DNA of 64,000 nt, taken from contig JBGAJN010000001.1 of assembly GCA_044224905.1 (NCBI GenBank), positions 1,426,001 through 1,490,000 of the forward strand, given 5' to 3'. Within the stretch, counting starts at the first letter, position 1, and the number at the start of each line of letters is the position of its first letter. Both the position numbers and the translations under genes were made by a program. Positions 11,034 through 19,445 of this stretch are shown piece after piece. Origin of the DNA: JBGAJN01 sp044224905 (GTDB lineage Bacteria > Verrucomicrobiota > Verrucomicrobiia > Limisphaerales > JBGAJN01). The notes under the pieces were generated by a model. That model had not been told where the DNA came from. It saw only the letters and a program-made list of their open reading frames with translations, and searched no databases.

Positions 11034-12884
11034 TTAGTCCACTTCGTCGGCTTCAAGAAAGCCTTGAAGTTGGCGAATGCGCGTGGGGTGGCGCATCTTG
11101 CGAAGCGCCTTCGCCTCAATTTGGCGAATGCGTTCGCGCGTAACTTTGAATTGCTTGCCGACTTCTTCGAGCGTTCGGCTGTAGCCATCGCCAAGGCCGA
11201 ATCGCAATTCCAAAACTTTCCGTTCTCGGTCGGTCAACGACTCCAAGACATCCCCTAGCTTGTCTTTAAGCAAGCTGTAGCTCGTCATGTCGGACGGGTT
11301 CTCCGCCGATTTATCTTCAATGAAGTCGCCGAAATTCGTGTCTTCACTGTCGCCAACCGGGCTCTGCAGAGAGATCGGTTGTTGCGCCATCTTGAGCACC
11401 GCGCGGACGCGCTCGACCGGCATCTGCATTTCGTCCGCGATTTCTTCCGGCGTCGCCTCACGACCAAAGTCTTGTATCAACTGCTTCTGCACGCGCATCA
11501 GCTTGTTGATCGTTTCGATCATGTGTACCGGGATGCGAATGGTGCGCGCCTGGTCGGCGATCGATCGGGTAATCGCTTGACGAATCCACCACGTTGCGTA
11601 CGTCGAGAACTTGTAACCGCGGCGATATTCGAATTTTTCGACCGCCTTCATAAGACCCATGTTGCCCTCTTGAATGAGGTCAAGGAATGAAAGCCCGCGG
11701 TTGGTGTACTTTTTGGCGATTGAAATTACGAGGCGCAGGTTGGCTTCGACCATTTCGGTCTTTGCCTGCAGCGCCTTCGCGGAGAAGTGCTGCAACTGGC
11801 GATACGCCTCCAGATATTCCCGATAAGGCATCCGGACAAATTCTTCGAGAGCTTTAATTTTGCGCTCTTCGGATTGAATGACCGTCTGCTGTTGCGTTGA
11901 TTTACGCTGCTTTTCGAACTCCTCGATGGTCCGGAGACTCATCTGGATCTTGTCCTGAATATTGTCCGCAACAAGGGCCATCTCTTCAATGACCTTTTGT
12001 TTGAAGTAGAATTTGCCGAACGTGTGTTGAAGTTTGGCGTCGGCTTTTTGAAATACGGCGACGCACTTTTCCCGCTTGGCTTTGTTGGGTGCGGCTTGAA
12101 CTTCGGCGAACTTGTCGTCGACCATTTGGTCGATCTCACGCACGTCTTTTACAAGCTTGCGCAACGCTTTTAGGTGATCTTCGCGACCTTCGATCTTCTT
12201 GTCGAGAATCACGCGATCGAAGCGTTCCTTTGGGGGTTCGGAGATCAATTTTTCCGCCAGTGCGATGTGCTCTTTGCCGGAAAAGCCAAAATTGTAAATG
12301 ATCCGTTTTACCTCGAGTTCCGCATCTTCGATGCGTTTGGAAATCTCAACTTCCTGTTCGCGCGTGAGCAGGGGAACCTGTCCCATCTGCTTCAAATACA
12401 TGCGAACCGGATCATCAAGAATGTCGAGGCGGCTCTTATCTTCTTCTTCCTCGGGTTCGGGTTGCTTGACGCGGTCGACTTCAGCCTGATCCACGATCTC
12501 GATTTCGAGGTTGCGGAGCTTGCTGTAGATTTCGTCCAAATCATCCGCACTGACGACATTGTCGGGCAGCGCGTCGTTGATGTCGCCGTAAGTTAGATAC
12601 CCTTGCTCTTGCGCGAGACGAACCAGCTCCTTCACCTTTTCGGTGAGGTCAACGCCCGAACTGCTTTTCACCGTGCCGACCATCGTGGTGGCATTTTCCG
12701 GAATCGCTGCATCGGCCGACTTGGGTTCGCCATTTGCCGCCGTGTGGGCAGATTTTTTTCCGGCCTTGGATTCAGCCGCCACCTTGGCTTTGGGTTCGCT
12801 GCCGACGGCATCAGTTTTTGCTGGAGCTTTGGCTCGCACTGAACCGGTTTTAGCGGGCGACTTCTTATCCTTAGGTTTTACCAT
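11034..12884 (-). CDS. rpoD: primary sigma factor RpoD (sigma-70)
   Basis: 616 residues from the ATG of MVKPKDKK; a TTG five codons earlier is possible. After a Lys/Ala-rich N-terminal stretch comes region 1.1 (VKELVRLAQEQGYLTYGDIND). Region 1.2 is DPVRMYLKQMGQVPLLTREQEVE. Region 2 has NLRLVISIAKKYTNRGLSFLDLIQEGN and YKFSTYATWWIRQAI, and region 3 follows. Region 4 has LTDRERKVLELRFGL and the helix-turn-helix TLEEVGKQFKVTRERIRQIE. It directs RNA polymerase to housekeeping promoters. It is transcribed divergently from nuo across about 310 bases. Confidence 0.96.
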   Translation of the reverse strand: MVKPKDKKSPAKTGSVRAKAPAKTDAVGSEPKAKVAAESKAGKKSAHTAANGEPKSADAAIPENATTMVGTVKSSSGVDLTEKVKELVRLAQEQGYLTYGDINDALPDNVVSADDLDEIYSKLRNLEIEIVDQAEVDRVKQPEPEEEEDKSRLDILDDPVRMYLKQMGQVPLLTREQEVEISKRIEDAELEVKRIIYNFGFSGKEHIALAEKLISEPPKERFDRVILDKKIEGREDHLKALRKLVKDVREIDQMVDDKFAEVQAAPNKAKREKCVAVFQKADAKLQHTFGKFYFKQKVIEEMALVADNIQDKIQMSLRTIEEFEKQRKSTQQQTVIQSEERKIKALEEFVRMPYREYLEAYRQLQHFSAKALQAKTEMVEANLRLVISIAKKYTNRGLSFLDLIQEGNMGLMKAVEKFEYRRGYKFSTYATWWIRQAITRSIADQARTIRIPVHMIETINKLMRVQKQLIQDFGREATPEEIADEMQMPVERVRAVLKMAQQPISLQSPVGDSEDTNFGDFIEDKSAENPSDMTSYSLLKDKLGDVLESLTDRERKVLELRFGLGDGYSRTLEEVGKQFKVTRERIRQIEAKALRKMRHPTRIRQLQGFLEADEVD

Positions 12885-13106
12885 ATTGGTTGGGCGCAAA
12901 AATCAAAACAGAATTTCAAAATAGCCGGCAAATATTGTTGTCGGCAGGGGGTTAGTCAAGCAGGCCTTTCGCTTTTCCGGAAATCATTTTTTCAGTAATC
13001 AGCGGAGTTCTCGCAGATGATTTTTCGGCACGGAGGAACGATTCGAAGAGTTGTTGGGCGAAACTCTTCGCGTTGAGTTGTCTGAAATCGTCAAGAATTG
13101 GCCGGC

Positions 13107-13124
13107 TTGTGAAAAAAATCACAA
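13107..13124. promoter_or_regulatory. CRP/FNR-type operator ahead of nuoB
   Basis: A perfect 18-bp palindrome, TTGTGA-N6-TCACAA with an all-A spacer, matching the TGTGA-N6-TCACA consensus of the CRP/FNR family. It sits in the rpoD-nuoB divergent spacer, 6 bases upstream of a candidate -35 for nuo. Confidence 0.55.
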
Positions 13125-13130
13125 ATTCAC

Positions 13131-13159
13131 TTGCCGGACTTTTGGGTGCTGATTAGCTT
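13131..13159 (+). promoter_or_regulatory. candidate nuo operon promoter
   Basis: TTGCCG and TAGCTT are separated by 17 bases, about 40 bases before the nuoB ATG. The -10 match is weak. It is placed just downstream of the palindromic operator. Confidence 0.35.
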
Positions 13160-13198
13160 GCGTCTCAGGGTCGGCATTCGCCTGCCCGGTTCGTGCTT

Positions 13199-13711
13199 AT
13201 GCAGACCAACACCGAAGTCGGCTACAACTCCAAGATCGAAGGCGACGTGATCGTCACTCGCGCCGATGCCGTGCTCAATTGGTTTCGCAAGAACTCTCTC
13301 TGGCCGATGCCGATGGGCTTGGCGTGTTGTGCGATCGAACTCATGGCGGCCGGTGCGAGTCGCTTTGACATTTCCCGTTTTGGTTCAGAAGTGATGCGGT
13401 TTTCCCCTCGGCAGTCCGATCTAATGATCGTTGCTGGTACTGTTACTTACAAGATGGCGCTCGCTGTGAGGCGCATTTACGACCAAATGGCCGAGCCGAA
13501 ATGGGTAATTGCCATGGGGGCGTGCGCTTCGACCGGCGGGATGTATCGCAGCTACGCGGTCTTGCAAGGGGTGGACAACATTGTCCCGGTGGACGTCTAC
13601 GTCGCTGGCTGCCCGCCGAGGCCGGAAGCGTTGCTCGATGCGCTGATCAAAATGCAAAACAAGGTTTCGAAAGAGCCTGTGTTGTCCACGCAGAAAAAGC
13701 TTAGCGCTTAA
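13199..13711 (+). CDS. nuoB: NADH-quinone oxidoreductase subunit B
   Basis: Carries the terminal cluster N2 that passes electrons to quinone. It has 170 residues with the characteristic adjacent cysteines in GLACCAIELM, further ligands in GACASTGG and AGCPPRPEALL, and the region DLMIVAGTVTYKMA. A GTG two codons earlier is the only alternative start. It is the first gene of the operon in this window; no nuoA lies upstream, where rpoD is divergent. Confidence 0.96.
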   Translation: MQTNTEVGYNSKIEGDVIVTRADAVLNWFRKNSLWPMPMGLACCAIELMAAGASRFDISRFGSEVMRFSPRQSDLMIVAGTVTYKMALAVRRIYDQMAEPKWVIAMGACASTGGMYRSYAVLQGVDNIVPVDVYVAGCPPRPEALLDALIKMQNKVSKEPVLSTQKKLSA

Positions 13712-13740
13712 GTTTTATTTCCGAAATATCAACCACCACC

Positions 13741-14319
13741 ATGTCCGCTTTGGAACTTGCGCAAAAACTGAAAGCCCAGTTCGGGGAATTGATCTCCGCG
13801 CCGGTTGAGTTTCGCGGTGAGGTCACGTTGAGTGTGGCGGATGCGGACAAGATCGCGGATGTTTGTGCGGTCGCGAAAAACGAACTTGGCTTCGACTATT
13901 TGATCGACGTCAGCGGCGTGGACAATCTCGGCGATGATCCGCGTTGGACGGTGGTTTACGAATTGAGCGGCATCGCGCATCGCCAGCACTTGCGACTGAA
14001 GACGCGAGTCAGTGAGGAGAAATCCGAGTTGCCCACCGTCACGACGGTCTGGCGCACGGCGGATTGGCATGAGCGCGAAATCTACGACATGATGGGCATC
14101 CGGTTTCGCGGGCATCCTGATTTACGCCGTATTCTAATGTGGGACGGTTATCCGTATTTCCCGTTGCGGAAGGATTTTCCGCTTGCCGGCAAGCCGACGG
14201 ATTTACCCGACGTTGCATTTTCTAAGCCTGCTCCGCTGGAGGGCGGACCGTTCGTGACGGTTGCGGGTGGTAAGGACTCGATGGTGCGTGAGCCGCGTGT
14301 GCGCACGCCCGAGAATTGA
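13741..14319 (+). CDS. nuoC: NADH-quinone oxidoreductase subunit C
   Basis: Peripheral-arm 30-kDa subunit, 192 residues. It has the family signature WHEREIYDMMGIRFRGHPDLRRILMWDGYPYFPLRKDFPL, quoted here as WHEREIYDMMGI then GHPDLRRIL then PLRKDFPL (about residues 104-142). It is a separate gene, not fused to nuoD as in E. coli. It lies 29 bases after nuoB. Confidence 0.95.
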   Translation: MSALELAQKLKAQFGELISAPVEFRGEVTLSVADADKIADVCAVAKNELGFDYLIDVSGVDNLGDDPRWTVVYELSGIAHRQHLRLKTRVSEEKSELPTVTTVWRTADWHEREIYDMMGIRFRGHPDLRRILMWDGYPYFPLRKDFPLAGKPTDLPDVAFSKPAPLEGGPFVTVAGGKDSMVREPRVRTPEN

Positions 14320-14324
14320 TTTTC

Positions 14325-15617
14325 ATGGCCACTGTTCAAGACATCCAATTCAAAGAGCCCGCCGCCCGCGCTGCTGAAGCGAAGCAGGCGATCGCTCCGG
14401 CGTCGGATGACCTTCAGGACATGCAGGGCGAGAAGATGGTCCTGAACATGGGCCCATCGCATCCCTCCACGCACGGGGTGCTTCGCATCATTCTCGAACT
14501 CGACGGTGAGATTATCACCAAGGCGACCCCCGATGTGGGTTACTTGCATCGCGGCGACGAAAAGATCGCCGAGAACATGACCTACACCCAGTTCATTCCG
14601 TATACGGATCGACTGGACTACCTCGCACCGCTGGCGAACAACGTTGCTTACGCGTTGGCGGTGGAGAAGTTGATGGGCATTGATCAGGCGCTTCCGCCGC
14701 GTTGCCAATACATCCGCGTTATCTGCTGCGAGCTCGCACGCATCTCGGCGCACTTGCTCGGCGTGGGCTGTTACGCGATGGATTGCGGGGCGATGACGGT
14801 GTTTCTCCACACGTTCACTGAGCGGGAGAAACTCTACAATCTCTTCGAATCCCTCACGGGCGCCCGTTTCACGACGAGCTACACGCGCATTGGCGGTGTG
14901 GCGCGCGATTTGCCGCCGGGTTGGGTGGATTCCGTGCGGAAATTCCTCAAAGAAGTCGTCGTGAATATCGGCGAAACCGAAACTTTGCTCACGCGCAACC
15001 GCATCTTCGTCGATCGCACGCGCGACGTCGGCGTGATTTCGAAAGAAATGGCGATCGACTATGGTCTCAGCGGTCCCAATCTCCGCGGGAGTGGCGTGGA
15101 TCACGACCTTCGCAAGGCGAGCCCGTATCTTTGCTACAAAGATCTCCAATTTGACGTGCCCATCGGATCGGTCGGCGATTGCTACGATCGTTATCTCGTC
15201 CGCATGGAAGAAATGCGTCAGAGCGTGCGCCTCGTTCATCAGTGCCTCGACAAGCTTCCCGGTGGTGCGGACAACAAATCCGGCGAGCCTGTGAACATTC
15301 CCGATGGCAAAACCGTGTTGCCGCCGAAGAACAAAGTGCTCACGAGCATGGAGGAATTGATCCACCAGTTCATGCTGGTGACGCAGGGTGTGAACGCGCC
15401 GGCGGGTGAAATTTATTTCGGTGCGGAAAATCCCAAGGGCGAACTTGGCTTCTACATCAACAGCAAGGGAGGCGGCACGCCGCATCGCCTGAAAATTCGC
15501 GCGCCATCGTTCGTGAACCTGAGCATCCTCCCGGCAGTGTTGCCCGGTCATTTGATGAGCGACGTCGTTAGCATTTTGGGATCGATCGATTTCGTGATGG
15601 GAGAATGTGACCGATGA
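14325..15617 (+). CDS. nuoD: NADH-quinone oxidoreductase subunit D
   Basis: 49-kDa subunit that forms the quinone site with NuoB; related to the large subunit of NiFe hydrogenases. 430 residues. Motifs: NMGPSHPSTHGVLR, DVGYLHRGDEKIAE, GARFTTSYTRIGGVARD and GSIDFVMGECDR at the C-terminus. The ATG start is 6 bases after the nuoC stop; a TTG that would overlap nuoC is less likely. Its stop overlaps the nuoE ATG. Confidence 0.96.
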   Translation: MATVQDIQFKEPAARAAEAKQAIAPASDDLQDMQGEKMVLNMGPSHPSTHGVLRIILELDGEIITKATPDVGYLHRGDEKIAENMTYTQFIPYTDRLDYLAPLANNVAYALAVEKLMGIDQALPPRCQYIRVICCELARISAHLLGVGCYAMDCGAMTVFLHTFTEREKLYNLFESLTGARFTTSYTRIGGVARDLPPGWVDSVRKFLKEVVVNIGETETLLTRNRIFVDRTRDVGVISKEMAIDYGLSGPNLRGSGVDHDLRKASPYLCYKDLQFDVPIGSVGDCYDRYLVRMEEMRQSVRLVHQCLDKLPGGADNKSGEPVNIPDGKTVLPPKNKVLTSMEELIHQFMLVTQGVNAPAGEIYFGAENPKGELGFYINSKGGGTPHRLKIRAPSFVNLSILPAVLPGHLMSDVVSILGSIDFVMGECDR

Positions 15618-16099
15618 GCTTTTCCGTTCCAGCGAACCTTGAATCCGAGCTCAATGAGCTGATCACGCATTATCCGCAGAAGCGGAGCGCGTCGCTCATG
15701 TTCCTCCACGCGTTGCAGGAACACTTCGGCTACCTCTCGAAGGAAGCCATCGAGTGGACCGCGAAAAAACTCGATCTCCAACCGATCAACATTTACGAAC
15801 TGGTTACGTTTTACCCAATGTTCCGCCAGGAACCGACGGGCAAGCACGTCATCAAAGTCTGCCGCACGTTGAGCTGTGCGCTCGGCGGCTCCGGAAAGTT
15901 GCACGAACATTTCTGCACCAAGTTGGGACTTGATGCGCACAAGCACGGACTTCAAACCTCGAAGGACGGGAAGTTTTCGGTCGAGTTCGTGGAATGTCTC
16001 GCCAGTTGCGGCACCGCGCCGGTGATGATGTGCAACGAGGATCTGTTCGAAGGTGTTTCGACCGCCAAAGCCGACGAAATCATGGCGAAGTGCAAATGA
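15614..16099 (+). CDS. nuoE: NADH-quinone oxidoreductase subunit E
   Basis: 24-kDa thioredoxin-fold subunit, 161 residues, carrying a 2Fe-2S cluster (N1a). Ligands are visible as CRTLSCALGG and, about 40 residues later, VECLASCGTAPV. It overlaps nuoD by four bases (ATGA). It is followed by 177 bases that hold an antisense tRNA gene before nuoF. Confidence 0.95.
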   Translation: MSFSVPANLESELNELITHYPQKRSASLMFLHALQEHFGYLSKEAIEWTAKKLDLQPINIYELVTFYPMFRQEPTGKHVIKVCRTLSCALGGSGKLHEHFCTKLGLDAHKHGLQTSKDGKFSVEFVECLASCGTAPVMMCNEDLFEGVSTAKADEIMAKCK

Positions 16100-16146
16100 A
16101 CATGCTGAACCTTTTCGTCAATCAAATGGGATTCGCCGGGAAGAAT

Positions 16147-16220
16147 TGGCTGCCCGACATGGATTTGAACCACGACAAGCAGAGTCAGAGTCTGCTGTGC
16201 TACCGTTACACCATCGGGCA
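16147..16220 (-). tRNA. tRNA-Gln (CTG), antisense within the nuo operon
   Basis: Read on the minus strand: acceptor TGCCCGA pairs with TCGGGCA, D-arm GTGT / GCAC with loop AACGGTA, anticodon stem GCAGA / TCTGC with loop CTCTGAC (anticodon CTG), T-stem CGTGG / CCATG with loop TTCAAAT, discriminator G, and encoded CCA. U1-A72 and G73 are the known identity elements for glutaminyl-tRNA synthetase. All stems pair, so this is a functional-looking gene. It lies between nuoE and nuoF on the opposite strand. Confidence 0.95.
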
Positions 16221-16236
16221 GTGCGAGGCGTTGCAT

Positions 16237-16264
16237 AAAGTAGGGATTCCAACCGCAGAGTCAA
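16237..16264 (-). promoter_or_regulatory. candidate promoter for the antisense tRNA-Gln
   Basis: On the minus strand, TTGACT and TACTTT are separated by 16 bases, and the -10 ends 16 bases before the tRNA 5' end. It lies entirely within the nuoE-nuoF gap, ahead of the nuoF ATG. Confidence 0.6.
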
Positions 16265-16276
16265 GCTGCAGCTGAT

Positions 16277-17704
16277 ATGCCCGCCGAATTTCGCCTCATT
16301 CTCAAGCACGTCGATGCGCCGGGTTACACGCCCGACATGGAGTGCTACTTGCGCCATGGCGGCTATGAGCAACTCAAAAAAGCGCTCGCGACCGCCCCGC
16401 GCGATTTGCCCGACGGCAAGAAGCAATCGTCGCAGGAAGTCATCCGCGACGAGGTTTTGAAGTCCGGTTTGCGCGGCCGTGGCGGCGCCGGTTTCTCTGC
16501 TGGCCTCAAGTGGAGCTTTGTCGATCGCCGCAGCGGAAAGCCGATTTACCTGATTTGCAACGCCGACGAATCCGAGCCGGGCACGTTCAAGGATCGCCAG
16601 ATCATTCACAAAGATCCGCATCAGCTCATCGAGGGGATGATCATCTCCTGCTGGGCGAATGACGTGAAGCTCGCCTACATCTACATCCGGGGCGAGATGC
16701 CGCTGGGCGCGAAGCTGCTGAACAAAGCCCTTGCCGAAGCGCGTGCGAAAAATTTCCTCGGGAAGAATATTCTCGGCACCGGATACGATCTCGAAATCTA
16801 CGTTCACCGCGGCGCGGGCGCTTACATTTGCGGCGAAGAAACCGGCTTGATCGAATCCCTCGAAGGCAAGCGCGCGTATCCGCGCATCAAGCCGCCGTAT
16901 TTCCCCGCCGTGCTCGGTCTCTACATGAGCCCGACCATCGTGAACAACGTGGAGACGCTTTGCCACGTGAAGCACATCGTCGCGATGGGCAGCGCGGAAT
17001 ACGCGAAGCTCGGTACGCCGAACAACACCGGCACGCGCATCGTCAGCTTGAGCGGTGACGTCAAACGCCCCGGCTACTACGAAGTCGAAGTCGGTAAGGC
17101 CACCATTGGCGAACTGATCAACGATCCCGCTTTCGGCGGCGGATTGCGTGACGGGCGGAAGCTCAAAGCCATCATTCCCGGCGGTTCGTCCTCGAAAGTT
17201 TTGAAGGCGGGCGAAGTTTTCAAACTCAACCGCAAAGGCGCCGACGGTCAGATGACGAAGGTGGACGTGCCGTTGCTCGATTTGCCCTATGATTTCGATT
17301 CGCTCCAGCAAGCTGGCACGATGTCCGGTTCCAGTGCGATCATCGTGATGGACGACAGCCGTGACATCGTCGAGGCGCTCGCGAACGTTTCTGAATTCTA
17401 CGCCCACGAAAGCTGCGGTCAGTGCACGCCGTGCCGCGAAGGCTCACTCTGGATGTCGAAAGCGCTGCATCGTCTCGCGCATGGCGAAGGCCGCAAGCAA
17501 GACGCGGATTATCTCCTTGGCATCGCGAAGAATATTCAAGGCCGCACGATTTGCGCGTTCGGCGAAGCCTGCGCCTGGCCGGTGCTCAGCTTCGTGAACA
17601 AGTTCAAAGACGAATTCGAAGCCAAGGGCGCGGCCGCCGAGGCCCAAGCCAAAGGCGCTGGTCCGACGGACAAAATGAAAATCGCCGCCAGCCCGAATCA
17701 TTGA
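16277..17704 (+). CDS. nuoF: NADH-quinone oxidoreductase subunit F
   Basis: 51-kDa subunit that oxidises NADH with FMN and cluster N3. 475 residues. Motifs: GLRGRGGAGFSAGLKW (NADH site), NADESEPGTFKDR (FMN site), GAGAYICGEETGLIESLEG, and the 4Fe-4S ligands ESCGQCTPCREG near residue 380, with a further Cys in TICAFGEACAWP. It sits downstream of the antisense tRNA, so its transcription must pass through that gene. Confidence 0.96.
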   Translation: MPAEFRLILKHVDAPGYTPDMECYLRHGGYEQLKKALATAPRDLPDGKKQSSQEVIRDEVLKSGLRGRGGAGFSAGLKWSFVDRRSGKPIYLICNADESEPGTFKDRQIIHKDPHQLIEGMIISCWANDVKLAYIYIRGEMPLGAKLLNKALAEARAKNFLGKNILGTGYDLEIYVHRGAGAYICGEETGLIESLEGKRAYPRIKPPYFPAVLGLYMSPTIVNNVETLCHVKHIVAMGSAEYAKLGTPNNTGTRIVSLSGDVKRPGYYEVEVGKATIGELINDPAFGGGLRDGRKLKAIIPGGSSSKVLKAGEVFKLNRKGADGQMTKVDVPLLDLPYDFDSLQQAGTMSGSSAIIVMDDSRDIVEALANVSEFYAHESCGQCTPCREGSLWMSKALHRLAHGEGRKQDADYLLGIAKNIQGRTICAFGEACAWPVLSFVNKFKDEFEAKGAAAEAQAKGAGPTDKMKIAASPNH

Positions 17705-17709
17705 TTTCC

Positions 17710-19443
17710 ATGTCAGCACCCGCGACAACTGAAACCAAGCCTGCGCCCGCCGCGCCGCCACCGGTTGATAAGATCAAGATCAAGGTGGACGGTCGCGAGA
17801 TCGAGGTGCCGAAGATGATGCCTGACTGGCAGGGCAAGCTGCAGCCGACCACGATGCTGCAGGCGTGCCAGCTCGCGGAGAAGGAAGTCCCGCATTATTG
17901 CTATCATCCGAAGTTGCCGGTCGCGGGCAACTGCCGCATGTGCCTCGTCGAATTTGGTCTGCCGATGATGGGGCCGGATCGCAAGCCGTTGCTCAACGAG
18001 GACGGTTCGCCGAAAATCGCGAAGCAAGTTCTCCCCTACGAGCCGACCACGCCGCGCGGTGCGATTGCGTGCGCGACGCCGATTTCGCCGGGCATGGAAA
18101 TTTATCCGAGCTCGGCCGCGACGAAGCAGATGCGCGAGGGCGTGCTCGAAGGCTTGCTCATCAATCACCCGCTCGATTGCCCGATCTGCGATCAGGCCGG
18201 TGAGTGCAAGCTCCAGGAATACTCCGTCGATTATGGCCAATCGCAGAGCCGCTTCGTCGAGGCCAAGGTACACAAGCCGAAGCAAGTCGATCTCGGTCCG
18301 CGCATCATGCTCGACGACGAGCGCTGCATTCTCTGCACGCGCTGCATTCGTTTCACGAAGGACATCGTGGGCGATGACAAACTCGGTATCGTCAATCGCG
18401 GCAGCTACAACACCATCGCCACGTTCCCCGGCACGCCGTTCGACAATAACTACACGCTCAACACCGTGGACCTTTGTCCGGTGGGCGCGCTGACGTCGAA
18501 AGATTTCCGTTTCCAGATGCGCGTGTGGTTCCTCAAGGAAACCAAGAGCGTTTGCACGAGCTGCGGCACTGGCTGCAACACCGTGGTGGGTTCGCGCGAA
18601 GAAAAAGTTTATCGCTACGAACCGCGGCAGAACGACGCGGTTAACGCCACGTGGATGTGCGACGCGGGCCGTTTGAACTACAAATGGATCGGCAGCGAGA
18701 AAAGGCTCACAAAGGTGAGAATGAAAGCCGAACACGAGGTGAGCAGGAAAGGTCCATGGATGGGTTGGTTAGATGTCATTCCTGATTTGCTGGAAAAAGC
18801 CGCACGTGGATCGGTCGCTATAGTTGCGTCGGCTCGGCAGACTAATGAAGAATTGTACCTCCTTGCGAAGCTCGCAAAGAGACTTGGCGCAATCACGGAT
18901 TCCGTTCCGCGTGTGCAATCAGGCGATAAATTGCTCGTGAGCAACGACGGAAACCCGAACAGCAACGGCGCGCGGCTCACGGGCATTTGCTTCACCGAAA
19001 TGGGCATCAACCTCCCGAAAATCGCCGACGGCATCAAAGCTGGGAAGATCAAGACGATGATCGTGTTCGGTGAAGACGTAACGAAGCATGGCATCGGCGC
19101 GGATTTGCTAGGCAAGCTGGAGACGCTCATCGTCAGCGATATTTTACCGAACGCCACGACCGAATTGGCGCATTACATTTTCCCCGGCTGCGCGCACGTC
19201 GAGAAACGCGGCACGTTCGTGAATGTGAAGGGGCGCTTGCAGAAATTCATGAAGGCCGTCGAGCCTCGCGGCGACGCGCGCCCTGAGTGGGAATTCCTCA
19301 GTTTACTCGTTGAACTCGTGACCGGAGAGAAGAGTTATTCGAGCATCGAAGGTTTGTTCAACCAGATGGCGAAGGATGTCCCGGCGTTCAACGGCCTCGA
19401 ATGGGGCAAGCTCGGTGACACGGGCGTCACGGTGCAAATTTAG
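17710..19443 (+). CDS. nuoG: NADH-quinone oxidoreductase subunit G (short form)
   Basis: 577 residues from the ATG 5 bases after nuoF. N-terminal 2Fe-2S domain with HYCYHPKLPVAGNCRMCLVE, then INHPLDCPICDQAGECKLQ and ERCILCTRCIRF (4Fe-4S clusters), then CTSCGTGCNTVV at the start of the molybdopterin-oxidoreductase-like part. That second part is reduced, so the protein is well below the about 900 residues of the E. coli subunit. It resembles the short NuoG of several phyla. It keeps the electron wire from NuoF/E to NuoI. Confidence 0.93.
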   Translation: MSAPATTETKPAPAAPPPVDKIKIKVDGREIEVPKMMPDWQGKLQPTTMLQACQLAEKEVPHYCYHPKLPVAGNCRMCLVEFGLPMMGPDRKPLLNEDGSPKIAKQVLPYEPTTPRGAIACATPISPGMEIYPSSAATKQMREGVLEGLLINHPLDCPICDQAGECKLQEYSVDYGQSQSRFVEAKVHKPKQVDLGPRIMLDDERCILCTRCIRFTKDIVGDDKLGIVNRGSYNTIATFPGTPFDNNYTLNTVDLCPVGALTSKDFRFQMRVWFLKETKSVCTSCGTGCNTVVGSREEKVYRYEPRQNDAVNATWMCDAGRLNYKWIGSEKRLTKVRMKAEHEVSRKGPWMGWLDVIPDLLEKAARGSVAIVASARQTNEELYLLAKLAKRLGAITDSVPRVQSGDKLLVSNDGNPNSNGARLTGICFTEMGINLPKIADGIKAGKIKTMIVFGEDVTKHGIGADLLGKLETLIVSDILPNATTELAHYIFPGCAHVEKRGTFVNVKGRLQKFMKAVEPRGDARPEWEFLSLLVELVTGEKSYSSIEGLFNQMAKDVPAFNGLEWGKLGDTGVTVQI

Positions 19444-19445
19444 TC

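Noticed and set aside
14148..15551. Long minus-strand open frame (467 codons) opposite nuoC and nuoD
   Set aside because: The plus strand encodes unmistakable NuoC and NuoD. The antisense product is His/Arg-rich without domains, as produced by high-GC codon bias.
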